In this document: one piece after another, positions 18,910 to 28,501 of the stretch
Position numbering within the stretch: the stretch's first letter is position 1
How the letters are laid out: every line of letters starts with the position of its first letter
Notes under the pieces: generated by a model
Seen by the model: only the letters and a program-made list of their open reading frames with translations
What the model was told of the DNA's origin: nothing
Databases searched by the model: none
NCBI GenBank assembly: GCA_026692885.1
Contig: JAPLNJ010001213.1
Span: 1-35,391 of the forward strand
Length of the DNA: 35,391 nucleotides
Source of the DNA: Planctomycetota bacterium
Lineage (GTDB): Bacteria > Planctomycetota > Planctomycetia > Pirellulales > Pirellulaceae
Direction of reading: 5' to 3'
Made by a program: the position numbers and the translations under genes

Positions 18910-19194
18910 TGTCCGACGAAGGAGCCGCGGTACGTCTGCCAGGAGGGCGGCTACCAGGGCGGCGGCTTCCTGGCGGTGATGGATGCCGACTTCAAGATGC
19001 TCCAGTGCGGGTACTTCCCAGCTTCCGGGATGACCTGTGTCAGCGTCCGCGGAGGACACGTGGTGAATGCCGGCCACGTGAAGCAATACGAGGATGAGGC
19101 GACGCAGGTCGAAGCCCGCGCTTTTCAGCCGCTGCAGAAGCGATTCGGCGGCGGCCAGGACGGGTACTTCGCGGTCTTGCGGACCGGCGAGTAG
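18910..19194 (+). pseudogene. 3' fragment of a propeller-like protein
   Basis: Immediately after the GH-A stop, and in the same frame, about 93 codons read as genuine protein: EPRYVCQEGGYQGGGFLAVMD, ADFKMLQCGYFPASGMTCVSV, RGGHVVNAGHVKQYE, ending at RTGE and TAG. The GGGFLAVMDxDFKMLQCG pattern looks like one or two blades of a secreted propeller. The only ATG (18976) is internal, and no ribosome site is seen. It is the tail of a gene whose 5' part was replaced by the glycosidase. Read-through of one TGA (18907-18909) would fuse the two. Confidence 0.55.
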
Positions 19195-19343
19195 GCCGCG
19201 AGCGCATGCGGTCTCAAGCCGCGCGGAACCGAGACCACTATTCCTGCGTGACGCATATTGGGAATTTCGCCGGACGCTGCCCGTTCGGCTTTCAACGGTT
19301 GGCCGAGCTCGAATGTCATAAGTTGTGACTGGCCATCTTGCCA

Positions 19344-19593
19344 CTAGCACCAAACGGTTTTCGGGGTTGTCGGTGTCAAGAATGGGGTTTTGCGGTTTCG
19401 CATAGACGGACCGCCAGCTGGGGTCAGACGTACAGATTTCAGTTTTCGCGGTCGTGTGCTCAAGCCCATAAGAAGCCTTCTGCCCGCGAAAACTGAAATC
19501 TGTACGTCTGACCCCTCGTCTCGCGCCCTGTCCCTGCTGAACCGCTAAATCTCATTCTTTACGCGCAAGGGCCAAAGTAGCGTTTGGTGCTAG
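19344..19593. repeat. 13-bp inverted repeat bracketing a REP palindrome
   Basis: CTAGCACCAAACG at 19344-19356 is perfectly inverted at 19581-19593. The right arm lies in the last codons of the GH2 pseudogene. The long REP-type palindrome (19420-19515) lies between the arms. The layout resembles a small non-autonomous element, but target duplications are not evident. Otherwise 19195-19558 holds no gene. Confidence 0.5.
19420..19515. repeat. Perfect 32-bp inverted repeat (REP-like palindrome)
   Basis: The arm at 19420-19451 (GGGGTCAGACGTACAG then ATTTCAGTTTTCGCGG) is matched base for base by its reverse complement at 19484-19515, with a 32-bp spacer. GGGGTCAG...CTGACCCC palindromes are typical of REP elements mobilised by Y1 (RAYT) transposases; a Y1 gene lies at 33118 but its own hairpins differ. 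Confidence 0.9.
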
Positions 19594-21073
19594 ATGCAGG
19601 GCCGCGATGGATCAGGTACTTGCTTAAGGACACCGCCACCGGGTCAGCGTTGATGGCGCGAACCGTGAGTTGCCGGCCGCCGGAGGCGTTGAGGACGGAG
19701 ATCGCACGTGTCTGGCCGGGGGAGAGGTCGAAGAAGTTATCCTCGAACACAGCCCCGCAGACCGTGGGGAACTCCAGCGTGACCTGCCGGGCGAAGGCGT
19801 CGGTGGCGATCTCGATTCCGCCGCGGGATGGTTTCATCGTCAATTTTGCCTTGGGCAGGTGCAGGTAGCGTTCGGAGGTCAGGAGCAGCGTGGATTCCCG
19901 GCCGCCATGAGTCGCACGGAGGAATTCCGATCGCAGGGAGATCTCGCCGAAGGCCGTGAGGTCGAGGCAGCGCTTCGACTCTGCCGGCGGAAGGGAGACC
20001 TGGACCTCCAGTTAATCGTGGTATAGTCGTGCCAATCGCCTTCCAACGGCCAGTTGCCTGTGGGCGAGCCGCCGTAGGGGGAACTGATGTGGAAGATGCG
20101 CGTGGGATCGAGGCGTTGACACGCCTCGGGGAGCAGTTCCTCAAAGATGGCCCGCTTGGCATCGGAGACGCTGCCCGTGGGAGTCCACAGGTATTGCTCG
20201 TTGCCGCCGACCCCGAGCAGCAGGCAGGGGTGGTTACGCAGCCGGCGGATCAGCTGTTCGACCTCAGCGCGGCAGTTGTCGAGAAAGGCCGTGTCGCCCC
20301 GACGATGGTCATACCAGCCGAACATGAAGTCCTGCCAGACGAGGATCCCCCGACGATCGCACTCTTCGTAAAACGAATCAACGGGAAGCACACCTTCACC
20401 CCAGACGCGAATCACGTTCATGTTGCCGTGCTCGGCCAGATCGAGCAGTTGCTTGGCGCGATCCGGCTGCCAGACATTGGTCAGGCCTTCGAGCGGCGCC
20501 CAGTCGCCGCCGCGCAGGAAGATGGGTCGGCCGTTGATGTCGAAGCGGAAACGCTTCTCGCCCGTGGCAGGATCCAGCAGGACGGGCTTGATTTCACGGA
20601 GGCCGAAAGGGATGTGGCGGTGGTCGAGGATGTGCTCGCCGGAGCCCACGGCGATGTCCAGGCCATAGAGATTGGCCTCGCCATGCATTCGCGGCCACCA
20701 GAATTTCGCATCCTGAAGAGGAATCGCGATGTCGGCACCGGTGGACGGGACGTCGGTTGTGCCCTTGGCGATCTCCCGGCCGGTAGGATCAGTCAAGGTC
20801 CATTGCGCTGTGGATCTGCCGCCAGCGGCGGCAATGTGAACGCGGACGGTGGCCGAGCGATAGTCGGGGGCGAGATCGGTGCGGATGCAGACATCATCGA
20901 TCCAGCTTGGGCCGGGTGAATCCAGGAGGACGTCGCGATACACGCCCGCCTTCATGAAATTGGGCTTCCGACGCGGCCGCAAACGAGATCGGGGAAAGCA
21001 GAAGCATCCAGGTGATGATAGATCTCATAGCCACGAGAAGGGTGAAAAGAGACAACGGAAATCGTCGTAGCAT
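19559..21073 (-). pseudogene. GH2 beta-mannosidase-type enzyme with two large internal deletions
   Basis: Three pieces on one strand. A signal peptide (MRSIITWMLLLSPISFAAAS, ATG 21028; alternative start 21073) runs out of frame into the middle of a GH2 enzyme at about 20970. There KPNFMKAGVYRDVLLDSPGPSWIDDV, an Ig-like domain, the entry to the barrel (FDINGRPIFLRGGDWAPLEG), NVIRVWGEGV and GVGGNEQYLW (acid/base Glu) follow in one frame to HDYTTINW at about 20030. The frame then changes to LEVQVSLPPAESKRCLDL and a C-terminal Ig-like domain ending at 19559. Missing are the N-terminal sugar-binding domain and the second half of the barrel with the nucleophile. The intact enzyme would have been a secreted exo-acting mannosidase-like hydrolase of the neighbouring catabolic cluster. 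Confidence 0.75.
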
Positions 21074-21131
21074 GCTGGTCTTCCGGAAACACAACGAGGC
21101 GCAACGCGCGCCGGATGTCCATGCCGCAAGG

Positions 21132-21842
21132 TCAACGCTGCGCTGAGCCGACATGCAGCACGACGGGCGAAGCGCCCCAGTCCGCGGGCGGCGTCAGTTC
21201 CGCGCTGCCGGCAGGAAGCGCGCCCGCGTCCTGGCGTTTGCCCGTGAACGGGTGATACCACTGGGCCTTCAACGATCCGGCCAGTCCCTCCAGCTTCAGC
21301 GAAAACGGCCGGGCCTTGTTCAGAAAGACCACGTACTCCCTGCCCGGCTCGGCCAGGCAGTAGCCGTCGCTGACGACGCCATCGACAGGGTCCAATCGCC
21401 AGTAGGCTGTGGTCTCAAAGAAATCGCGCAAGTGCTTGAAGTAGGCGTAGCCGGGAGGGTTATCCTGCGGGCGCAGCACATCCCAGGCCGTGTAGGTGTA
21501 GTAATAGCACCCGTACCCGCCCGCCATGCAGACCTCCCAGCCGCGGCGGCAGACTTCCTCGGGCGACTGCACGACGTTGTAGGTCTTGTCGGCCAGGCCC
21601 TGGGGGCCATGTTCATAGCCCAGCAGGTAAAATCGCGTGCCATCCTCGTAGACAAAGTGCCGGGGATACTGGGGATCGACGATCAGAAAACATGGCCGGC
21701 CGCTCTCGCGCGAGTTGACGTAGTGGTTCGGATTCGGCACTCGGCGGTACGTGGTCTGAAAGCCCCGTTGACCTTTCTCGTCGGTCAAGGCCAAGCCGTA
21801 AGAATCGCCCTCGACCAGCATGCCGTGGATCACGGCCCAAAC
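21132..21842 (-). pseudogene. DUF4038/DUF5060-type glycosidase, truncated and internally deleted
   Basis: Protein-like text begins about VWAVIHGMLVEGDSYGLALTD (21842). It contains the end of a DUF5060-like N-domain, then YEDGTRFYLLGYE, the usual entrance of a DUF4038 barrel. It jumps directly to EHGPQGLADKTYNVVQSPEEVCRRGWEVCMAGGYGCYYYTYTAWDV, a late barrel segment, and closes with a C-terminal beta domain (GYCLAEPGREYVVFLN, KAQWYHPFTGKR, SPVVLHVGSAQR). The central barrel is absent although the frame stays open. The 160 codons upstream of 21842 are antisense noise: the opposite strand carries another gene fragment there. The native enzyme was likely a secreted plant-polysaccharide glycosidase. 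Confidence 0.6.
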
Positions 21843-21845
21843 GCC

Positions 21846-22121
21846 TCGGCGCTGAACGCGGACCTGTTGTTCTATGCAGCCGAGATTCGGCGAATGGTCG
21901 CTCCCGCCTTCAAGATGACGCCGGCAGAGTTGGATGAGTTGGCGAACCTGTTTCCCGTGATCGACATGGGACTGCGCGTGCATCGGCTGAGCGAGAGGTT
22001 CTCTGTATTCATCGAACGGCTCAAGCGTCGGCAGGAGGCGACCGACAGGGCGGCGGACAAGATGACAGCGGTCGAGGTCGGAGAGGGAACGGCAGCGACA
22101 CAGTCGGCCGGCGAGGTGTAG
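21846..22121 (+). pseudogene. Unidentified 3' gene fragment, helical
   Basis: On the plus strand about 90 codons read as real helical protein: ALNADLLFYAAEIRRMVAPAF, KMTPAELDELANLFPVIDMGL, RVHRLSERFSVFIERLKRRQE, ending EVGEGTAATQSAGEV at 22121. The same frame upstream is only the antisense of the DUF4038 remnant, so the 5' part is gone. Family not recognised. It and the minus-strand DUF4038 remnant meet head to head at about 21842-21846, another breakpoint. Confidence 0.45.
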
Positions 22122-22835
22122 CGGCACCCGGCGGGAGGCAGTCGAATAGGTCGATGCGAAGAAACTACGTTTTGATACCCAACACGAACGGGGGGAATGC
22201 CTAGCTCCGAGGGCGCGGTCGGGGCAGCTACTTCGAGCGGCCACAACGGTGGCGCCCGTCGGGCCCAGGCGGAGGTCCACCGCCAACCCGCGGGCGATTC
22301 TTCGCCCCGTTGACAAACGGAGTGTCGCGACCCGTTCCATTGACAGCGGTTACCGTCTTGACCTTGACAGCCTTATCGTCGAGAATCGACGTAAGTCCTT
22401 ATGCGTCGGTCTGTTTCTTGACAGCGTCAGTGTCCGCCACCAGTGCTGGTGTCAGACACTAACCTTGTCAATTCAGACAATAAGGCTGTCAAGGTTTCGA
22501 CAATAACGTTGTCAACCATCCATACAAGTCGGGGGGAATTACGTGGCGCACACTTTGGCTATTTGATGCGGAAGTGCCCCCACCTCTCTGCGACGCACGG
22601 CACCGGCGCGAAAACCTGCCGGATCAGAGCCGCAGATAGATAAACAAAAGAGCGAGCTGGGACGCCCCAACGGCTCAGACGTGGCCGCGACGCTCCTCGA
22701 CGACAGTATTCCGGCCATGACAGTAGGTCACGCGAGTATCGGTTGGAGCAGGTGATCAGGTCTTCGTCGCCGGTCACCGTACGAAGTCAGGCCGCGTCGG
22801 AGATTCCCTCGAAAGGCTGATCAGGAGCGTAATGC
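22122..22835. other. Gene-free 714-bp stretch
   Basis: No convincing coding frame on either strand. It contains the 17-bp motif array (22310-22515). The decamer CGGGGGGAAT also occurs on both sides of the array, near 22190 and near 22530, a possible direct repeat. The ribosome site AGGAG of the following sensor kinase (GTG 22836) lies at 22823-22827. Confidence 0.6.
22310..22515. repeat. Array of seven 17-bp motifs, four forward then three inverted
   Basis: The unit is TTGACA-N7-8-GTC. Forward copies: 22310-22326, 22340-22357 (18 bp), 22364-22380 (TTGACAGCCTTATCGTC) and 22418-22434. Inverted copies: 22455-22471, 22476-22492 (GACAATAAGGCTGTCAA) and 22499-22515. A central palindrome CACCAG-TG-CTGGTG lies between the fourth forward and first inverted copy. 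CCTTGACAGCCTTAT pairs perfectly with ATAAGGCTGTCAAGG over 15 bp. The whole can fold into one large branched hairpin. Function unknown; see findings. Confidence 0.8.
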
Positions 22836-24380
22836 GTGTTACGTGCGTCGGTCCTAATCGCAGGCGGGCTGATCGGGCTTTTCACGCCGGCGGCAATCGC
22901 CAGCGGCGGTGAAGCGTCGAAGCCCAAAGAAATCCTGCTTCTCTATAGCTATCGCCACTTGATGCCCATCAACTTCGAGTGGGATCGCGGAATTCGCGAG
23001 TCGCTGGAGTCGGACCTGGGAGAACCGGTCACGATCGATATTGAGTATCTCGACTTCCTGCGGCTGAACAACCGCGATTACCGAGAGAAGTGGTTGGATC
23101 TATTGCGTCTGAAATACGGCGAATTGAAGCCGGACGTGGTGATTTCAGTGCATGACCCAACTGCGGAGTTCCTGATCGAGAACCACCGTAGCCTGTTTCC
23201 GGATGCAGCGGTCGTCTTCTGCTCAATCAGTGAGAGGATGCGAGACCGCCTGCCTTTGGCGCCCCAAATGACGGGGGTCCTGTATCGCCTCGATTTCAGG
23301 AAAACGTTGGAATGCGCTCGGCGTCTGCGGCCGACAACTCAGAAGGTGATTGTGGTGAGCGGGTCGGGGGAGATCGGCTTGGCGCTGGTGGCCGGAGCAA
23401 AAGCCGCATTCGCCAATGAAAGTCAGATCGACTTCGCCTACTGGACGGGCACCCCCATCGAGGAATTATGTACCCAGGCTTCGCGATTGCCCTCGGATAA
23501 TGTGATCCTATTCCTCGCCCACGACGTCGACCAGGAGGGCAGATTCTCCACGTCTTCTTCCGATGTGCTGGGCAGCATCTCTTCCGTCGCGAGCGTCCCG
23601 ATCTTTGGACTCTATGACACGTTGCTGGGGCAAGGAATTGTTGGCGGCTGCTTGGCACCGGTGGAGGCACAGGGAAGGCGCGCCGGTGAGGTCGCGATTC
23701 GGATCTTGCGGGGCGAGAGTCCCGGTGACATCCCTTTCACGGGAATCGAGATGAATCGCTACGCTTTCGATTGGAGGCAGCTCCGACGTTGGGGGATCCG
23801 CGAACAGAATCTGCCGGAGGGGTCGCGAGTCGCATTTCGGGAGCCGTCGCTGTGGGAGGAATACTGGGGCTACATCACTACCGGGGCGGCGGCGGTCTTG
23901 CTGCAAGCACTACTGATCGCGGCGTTACTTGTGAATCGGAGAAAGCGATTGCGTGCCGAACACTCGCTGGCGGATCGGCTGCAATTTGAGACCTCGCTTT
24001 CCGGCTTGTCGGCACGCTTTGTCGATGTTGTGCCGCAAACCGTGGACCGTGAAATTGAGTGTGCGCTCGAAAAAGTCACCAACCTCCTGGCCTTGGACCG
24101 CGGGACGGTTTTCGAGGTCTCCAGCGACGGGTTACAGTTGCGAGCGACGCTGTCCTGGGTGCGCGCCGGTCAGTCGCCGGCGGTGCCTTGGCGGCCGTGG
24201 TGTTCAAGGCCGTTCACCCCGACGACAAGTAAGTCCACTGGACATCAGCCACCCTTTTTTGGATCCCAGTCCACACTAACCAATGGAGAAGCACGTCATG
24301 GTTCGCAGTCCATTTCGCCACTTGGTCGCCGCGGCGACTACGCTCGCCTGCGTCGGCTGCTTGGTCGGCGCCGCCACTAG
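22836..24380 (+). pseudogene. Sensor kinase with ABC-substrate-binding sensor domain, lacking its kinase
   Basis: Start GTG 22836, AGGAG at 22823-22827. A signal peptide (MLRASVLIAGGLIGLFTPAAIAS) and a periplasmic ABC_sub_bind-like sensor (about 30-340: KEILLLYSYRHLMPINFEWD, KPDVVISVHDPTAEFL, LFPDAAVVFCSIS) are followed by one membrane helix (about 348-368), a coiled linker and the start of a GAF domain (RDLALEKVTNLL-type helix, DRGTVFEVS) that breaks at about 24180. HisKA and HATPase domains are missing. In another frame the next bases read GALAAVVFKAVHPDDK and TAA (about 24187-24231), the tail of some other gene. The nominal ORF continues as noise into the next sulfatase. The native protein would be a (hybrid) histidine kinase sensing a small periplasmic ligand. 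Confidence 0.7.
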
Positions 24381-25917
24381 GGCGGAAGCCCAACAGAAGA
24401 GGCCGAACATTGTCATCATTTGGGGTGACGATGTCGGACAATCGAACATCAGTGCCTACACCCAAGGAATGATGGGCTACCGGACGCCGAACATCGATCG
24501 GATTGCCCGAGACGGATTGCTGTTCACCGACTATTACGCTGAGCAAAGTTGCACGGCGGGCCGGGCATCGTTCATCACGGGTCAACACGGCATGCGGACG
24601 GGACTCACCAAGGTCGGCCTGCCGGGAGCCAAGCTCGGACTACGGAAGGAGGACCCCACCATCGCCGGGTTGCTGAAGGCCCAGGGGTACACCACCGGTC
24701 AGTTCGGCAAGAACCACCTCGGCGACCGCAACGAGTTCCTGCCGACCGTCCATGGGTTCGACGAATTCTACGGCAATTTGTACCACCTCAACGCGGAAGA
24801 GGAACCGGAGTTGCGGGACTACCCCAAGGACCCCGCGTTCCGCAAGAAGTATGGTCCGCGCGGCGTGCTCGATTGCCGGGCCACGGACACCGACGATCCA
24901 ACCGAGGATCCGCAGTTCGGCAAAGTTGGCAAACAGTCGATCAAGGACACCGGCCCGCTCACCCGGAAGCGGATGGAAACGATCGACGACGACGTGGCCC
25001 AGCGGGCCGCGGAATTCATTCAGCGACAATCCAAGGCCGGGGAGCCGTTCTTCGTGTGGGTGAACTTCACACACATGCACTTCCGCACGCACGTCAAACC
25101 GGAGAGTCTGGGCCAGTCGGGGCGTTGGATGGGCGAGTATGCGGACGCGATGATCGACCACGACAAGAACGTCGGAGCCGTGCTGCAGGCCCTGGACGAC
25201 GCGGCGATTGCGGACAACACGTTCGTCATGTACAGCACCGACAACGGTCCGCACATGAACAGCTGGCCGGATGCCGCCATGACCCCGTTTCGCAATGAGA
25301 AGAACTCGAATTGGGAAGGGGCCTACCGCGTGCCGTGCATGGTTCGCTGGCCAGGCAAGATCAAACCGGCGACCGTCTCCAACGAGATCGTCTCCCACCT
25401 CGACTGGCTGCCGACCTTGCTGGCGATGGCGGGTGACCCCAACGTGACGGACAAGCTGCTCAAGGGTTATCGCGCGGGCGACATGACCTACAAGGTACAT
25501 CTCGACGGTTATAACTTGGTGCCCTATCTGACCGGTCAAACCGACAAGTGCCCGCGGGAGTCGTTCCTCTACTGCAACGACGACCAACAGCTGACCGGCC
25601 TGCGGTACGACAACTGGAAACTCGTGTTCCTGGAACAGCGAGTCCGGGGCACCCTGCAAATCTGGGCGGAACCCTTCGTTTCACTGCGTGTGCCGAAGAT
25701 CTTCAATCTCCGACTTGATCCCTACGAGCGAGCCGACGTGACCTCGAACACCTACTACGACTGGCTGCTGGATCATGCGTTCCTGCTGGTGCCCGCTCAG
25801 GACTATGTCGGCCAGTTCCTGATGTCCTTCAAGGATTATCCGCCGCGCCAGAAGGCGGCCAGTTTCAACTTGGACGAAGTAATGCAGAAGATCCAGGAGA
25901 GTGGTGGCTCGAAGTGA
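24298..25917 (+). CDS. Secreted sulfatase, formylglycine type
   Basis: 539 aa from ATG 24298, with GGAG nine bases upstream; the ORF also opens at an ATG at 24283 but that start lacks a ribosome site. Signal peptide: HLVAAATTLACVGCLVGAATRAEA. Metal-site strand PNIVIIWGDDVG; formylglycine motif C85-T-A-G-R (the CxAxR form), followed by SFITGQ; GQFGKNHLGD; FFVWVNFTHMHFRTH; and a second metal motif STDNGPH. This is the arylsulfatase A-like alkaline-phosphatase fold, hydrolysing sulfate esters in the periplasm after Cys oxidation by formylglycine-generating enzyme, whose gene is not in the window. Length is normal and the frame intact. It heads a run of three sulfatase genes on the plus strand. 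Substrate unknown. Confidence 0.9.
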   Translation: MVRSPFRHLVAAATTLACVGCLVGAATRAEAQQKRPNIVIIWGDDVGQSNISAYTQGMMGYRTPNIDRIARDGLLFTDYYAEQSCTAGRASFITGQHGMRTGLTKVGLPGAKLGLRKEDPTIAGLLKAQGYTTGQFGKNHLGDRNEFLPTVHGFDEFYGNLYHLNAEEEPELRDYPKDPAFRKKYGPRGVLDCRATDTDDPTEDPQFGKVGKQSIKDTGPLTRKRMETIDDDVAQRAAEFIQRQSKAGEPFFVWVNFTHMHFRTHVKPESLGQSGRWMGEYADAMIDHDKNVGAVLQALDDAAIADNTFVMYSTDNGPHMNSWPDAAMTPFRNEKNSNWEGAYRVPCMVRWPGKIKPATVSNEIVSHLDWLPTLLAMAGDPNVTDKLLKGYRAGDMTYKVHLDGYNLVPYLTGQTDKCPRESFLYCNDDQQLTGLRYDNWKLVFLEQRVRGTLQIWAEPFVSLRVPKIFNLRLDPYERADVTSNTYYDWLLDHAFLLVPAQDYVGQFLMSFKDYPPRQKAASFNLDEVMQKIQESGGSK

Positions 25918-26079
25918 GCGTTGAAATGTGCAGCGGCAGGCCGAAACTGAGGTCTCTGCCACCCGTTGAGCAGCAAACCAACAAAGGGAACGGAGAAGAA
26001 CAAGGAAATGCCGTTCCAACTCCGCTTCCCCAAGCCTGTTGTTTGACCACGACATACGGCTCCACGAGGACAACTAACC

Positions 26080-28437
26080 ATGAAAAACGAACTCGTCTTC
26101 GCTGCCGCCTTGTGTGGCCTACTCGCGCCGCTCGTGCAGGCAGCTTCGCCCGACGACGGTCGTGTGCTGCCGTTCCCGCCGACGCCCTCGGCCAGCGTCG
26201 CCGGCCCGACGATCCAGGAGTCCACGATGAAGTGGCGGGTCGCACCCGAACGCCTGAAACCGGGCGCCCCGAACGTGCTGATCGTCCTGATCGACGACGT
26301 CGGCTTCGGTTTGCCCGACACTTTCGGCGGCGAGGTCCACGCCCCCGCGCTGACGCAACTGGCGCAGATTGGCCTCTCGTACAACGCATTTCACACGACC
26401 TCGATTTGCTCGCCGACCCGCGCGGCACTACTGACCGGACGCAACCATCACCGGGTCGGCAACGGGACCATCGCCGAGCGGGCCTCCGATTTCGATGGCT
26501 ACACCGGCATCATTCCCAAGACTTCCGCCACACTGCCCGAGGTGTTGCAGCATTACGGATACAAGTCGGCGGCATTCGGTAAGTGGCACAACACACCGGC
26601 GAACCAGACCACCGCTATGGGGCCGTTCGACCGCTGGCCCACCGGACATGGGTTCGACTATTTCTACGGCTTTCTGGCCGGCGAAACGTCGCAGTGGGAA
26701 CCCAGGCTGTACGAGAATCTGAACGCGGTCGAGCCGCCGCACGATGAGAAGTATCACCTGACCGAGGATATGGTCGAAAAGGGTCTGGCCTGGGTGAAGC
26801 GGCACCAAGCCTTTTCCCCCGACAAGCCGTTCCTGATGTATTGGGCACCGGGTGCCGCCCACGGCCCGCACCACATCTTCCCAGAGTGGGCCGACAAATA
26901 CGCAGGAAAGTTCGACGACGGCTGGGACAAGTACCGCGACCGCGTCTTCGCCCGGCAGAAGCAACTTGGTTGGATTCCAGCCGACACGGAACTGACACCG
27001 CGGGATGAGACCATGGCGTCGTGGGACAGCATTCCCGAAGCGGAGCGGCCGTTCCAGCGCCGGCTGATGGAGGTGTTTGCCGGATTTGTCGAGCACACCG
27101 ACGCGCAGGTCGGCAAGCTGCTCGCGGGGCTGGAGCAACTCGGCGTCCGCGACAACACGATCGTGCTCTACATCTGGGGTGACAACGGTTCCAGCGCCGA
27201 AGGCCAGAAGGGGAGTGTTAGCGAACTGCTCGCCCAGAACAACATCCCAAACACCATTGAACAGCAGTTGGCGGCGCTCGAGCAGGTCGGGGGGCTGGCG
27301 GCCCTTGGCTCGTCCAAGGTGGATAACATGTATCACGCCGGCTGGGCGTGGGCGGGGAGCACCCCGTTCCGGTCCACCAAGCTGGTCGCGGCCCACCTCG
27401 GTGGCACCCGCAATCCGCTGGTCATTTCGTGGCCGAAGGGGATCAGGCCTGACAAGACGCCACGTTCTCAGTTTCACCACGTCAACGACATCGTGCCGAC
27501 GCTCTACGAAGTGATCGGCATCCGGCATCCCGAGGAAGTGAACGGCTTCAAACAAGACCCGCTGGACGGCGTCAGCATGGCCTACACCTTCGTCGATGCG
27601 CAGGCCGCAGGCCGGAAGAAGATGCAGTACTTCGAGAACAACGCCAGCCGAGGCATCTACGACGACGGCTGGTTCGCCTGCACCTTCGGCCCGTTCGTCC
27701 CGTGGGATACGCCGAGCACGGCCGCGAGACTGAAGGGTTGGGATGCCAACAAGGACGTGTGGGAACTATACGACCTGACGAAGGATTTCTCACAGGCCGT
27801 GAATCTCGCCGACCAGGAACCGGAGCGTCTCACGAAAATGAAGGAACGCTTCATGGTCGAGGCGAAAGCGAACAAGGCACTGCCCATTGGCGGCGGGCTG
27901 TGGACGCGGTTCCACCCTGAAGATACCATCGGCAGCCCGTACAAGTCGTGGCGGTTTGACGCGACCACCACCCGCATGCCCGAGTTCGCCGCTCCGGGCC
28001 TTGGCAAACGCAGCAATCACGTCGCCATTGATGTCGAGGTCGGCAGGGAGGCGTCCGGGGTGCTGTACGCCCTGGGCGGCGCGAGTGGCGGACTCAGCGT
28101 CTACCTGGACAAGGGGCAACTCGTCTATGAGTACAACATGCTCATCCTGGAGCGGACTACCGCCAAGAGCGAGGGACAGCTTGCTCCCGGAAAGCACAGG
28201 ATCGAGGTCAGCGAGACGATCGCCAAGCCCGGTGCTCCGGCGGATGTGGTGCTGCAGGTGGACGGGAAGGAAGTGGCCCGCGCGCATGTCAAGCGTACGG
28301 TGCCGGGGGCCTTCACCGCGAGCGAGACGCTCGATGTGGGCGTCGATCTCGGCTCGCCCGTGTCGCTCGACTATTTCGACCGCGCACCGTTCAAGTTCGA
28401 TGGCAAGATCGAAAAGGTCACAGTCGAGTTGAAGTAG
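26080..28437 (+). CDS. Large secreted arylsulfatase (PFPPTPS type)
   Basis: 785 aa with signal peptide MKNELVFAAALCGLLAPLVQA; AGGA lies about ten bases before the ATG. After VLPFPPTPSAS come PNVLIVLIDDVGFG, formylglycine motif C110-S-P-T-R with AALLTGRNHHRVG, FGKWHNTP, MYWAPGAAHGPHH, and YIWGDNGSSAEG. The C-terminal about 200 residues form a beta-rich extension (SNHVAIDVEVGREASGVLYALGG...) as in long Pseudomonas/planctomycete arylsulfatases of this group. All metal and catalytic motifs are present. It follows the previous sulfatase by 162 bp and precedes a truncated paralogue with the same PFPPTPS leader and the same Cys110 spacing, indicating tandem duplication. Probably acts on sulfated polysaccharide or aryl sulfates outside the cytoplasm. 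Confidence 0.9.
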   Translation: MKNELVFAAALCGLLAPLVQAASPDDGRVLPFPPTPSASVAGPTIQESTMKWRVAPERLKPGAPNVLIVLIDDVGFGLPDTFGGEVHAPALTQLAQIGLSYNAFHTTSICSPTRAALLTGRNHHRVGNGTIAERASDFDGYTGIIPKTSATLPEVLQHYGYKSAAFGKWHNTPANQTTAMGPFDRWPTGHGFDYFYGFLAGETSQWEPRLYENLNAVEPPHDEKYHLTEDMVEKGLAWVKRHQAFSPDKPFLMYWAPGAAHGPHHIFPEWADKYAGKFDDGWDKYRDRVFARQKQLGWIPADTELTPRDETMASWDSIPEAERPFQRRLMEVFAGFVEHTDAQVGKLLAGLEQLGVRDNTIVLYIWGDNGSSAEGQKGSVSELLAQNNIPNTIEQQLAALEQVGGLAALGSSKVDNMYHAGWAWAGSTPFRSTKLVAAHLGGTRNPLVISWPKGIRPDKTPRSQFHHVNDIVPTLYEVIGIRHPEEVNGFKQDPLDGVSMAYTFVDAQAAGRKKMQYFENNASRGIYDDGWFACTFGPFVPWDTPSTAARLKGWDANKDVWELYDLTKDFSQAVNLADQEPERLTKMKERFMVEAKANKALPIGGGLWTRFHPEDTIGSPYKSWRFDATTTRMPEFAAPGLGKRSNHVAIDVEVGREASGVLYALGGASGGLSVYLDKGQLVYEYNMLILERTTAKSEGQLAPGKHRIEVSETIAKPGAPADVVLQVDGKEVARAHVKRTVPGAFTASETLDVGVDLGSPVSLDYFDRAPFKFDGKIEKVTVELK

Positions 28438-28501
28438 AGATCTGATTTTGGAGGGGGATTATCGAGAAGGATTCACAAGAAAGCTTCCAGGGAAACCAGA
28501 T

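Noticed and set aside
22249..22506. 85-codon plus-strand ORF across the motif array
   Set aside because: No ribosome site and repeated LDS-type text that simply mirrors the DNA repeats.
22310..22515. CRISPR array interpretation
   Set aside because: Units are only 17 bp, change orientation, spacers vary from 6 to about 55 bp, and no cas gene is visible.
26428..27555. 375-codon minus-strand ORF
   Set aside because: Antisense to the large sulfatase; no signal or motif.
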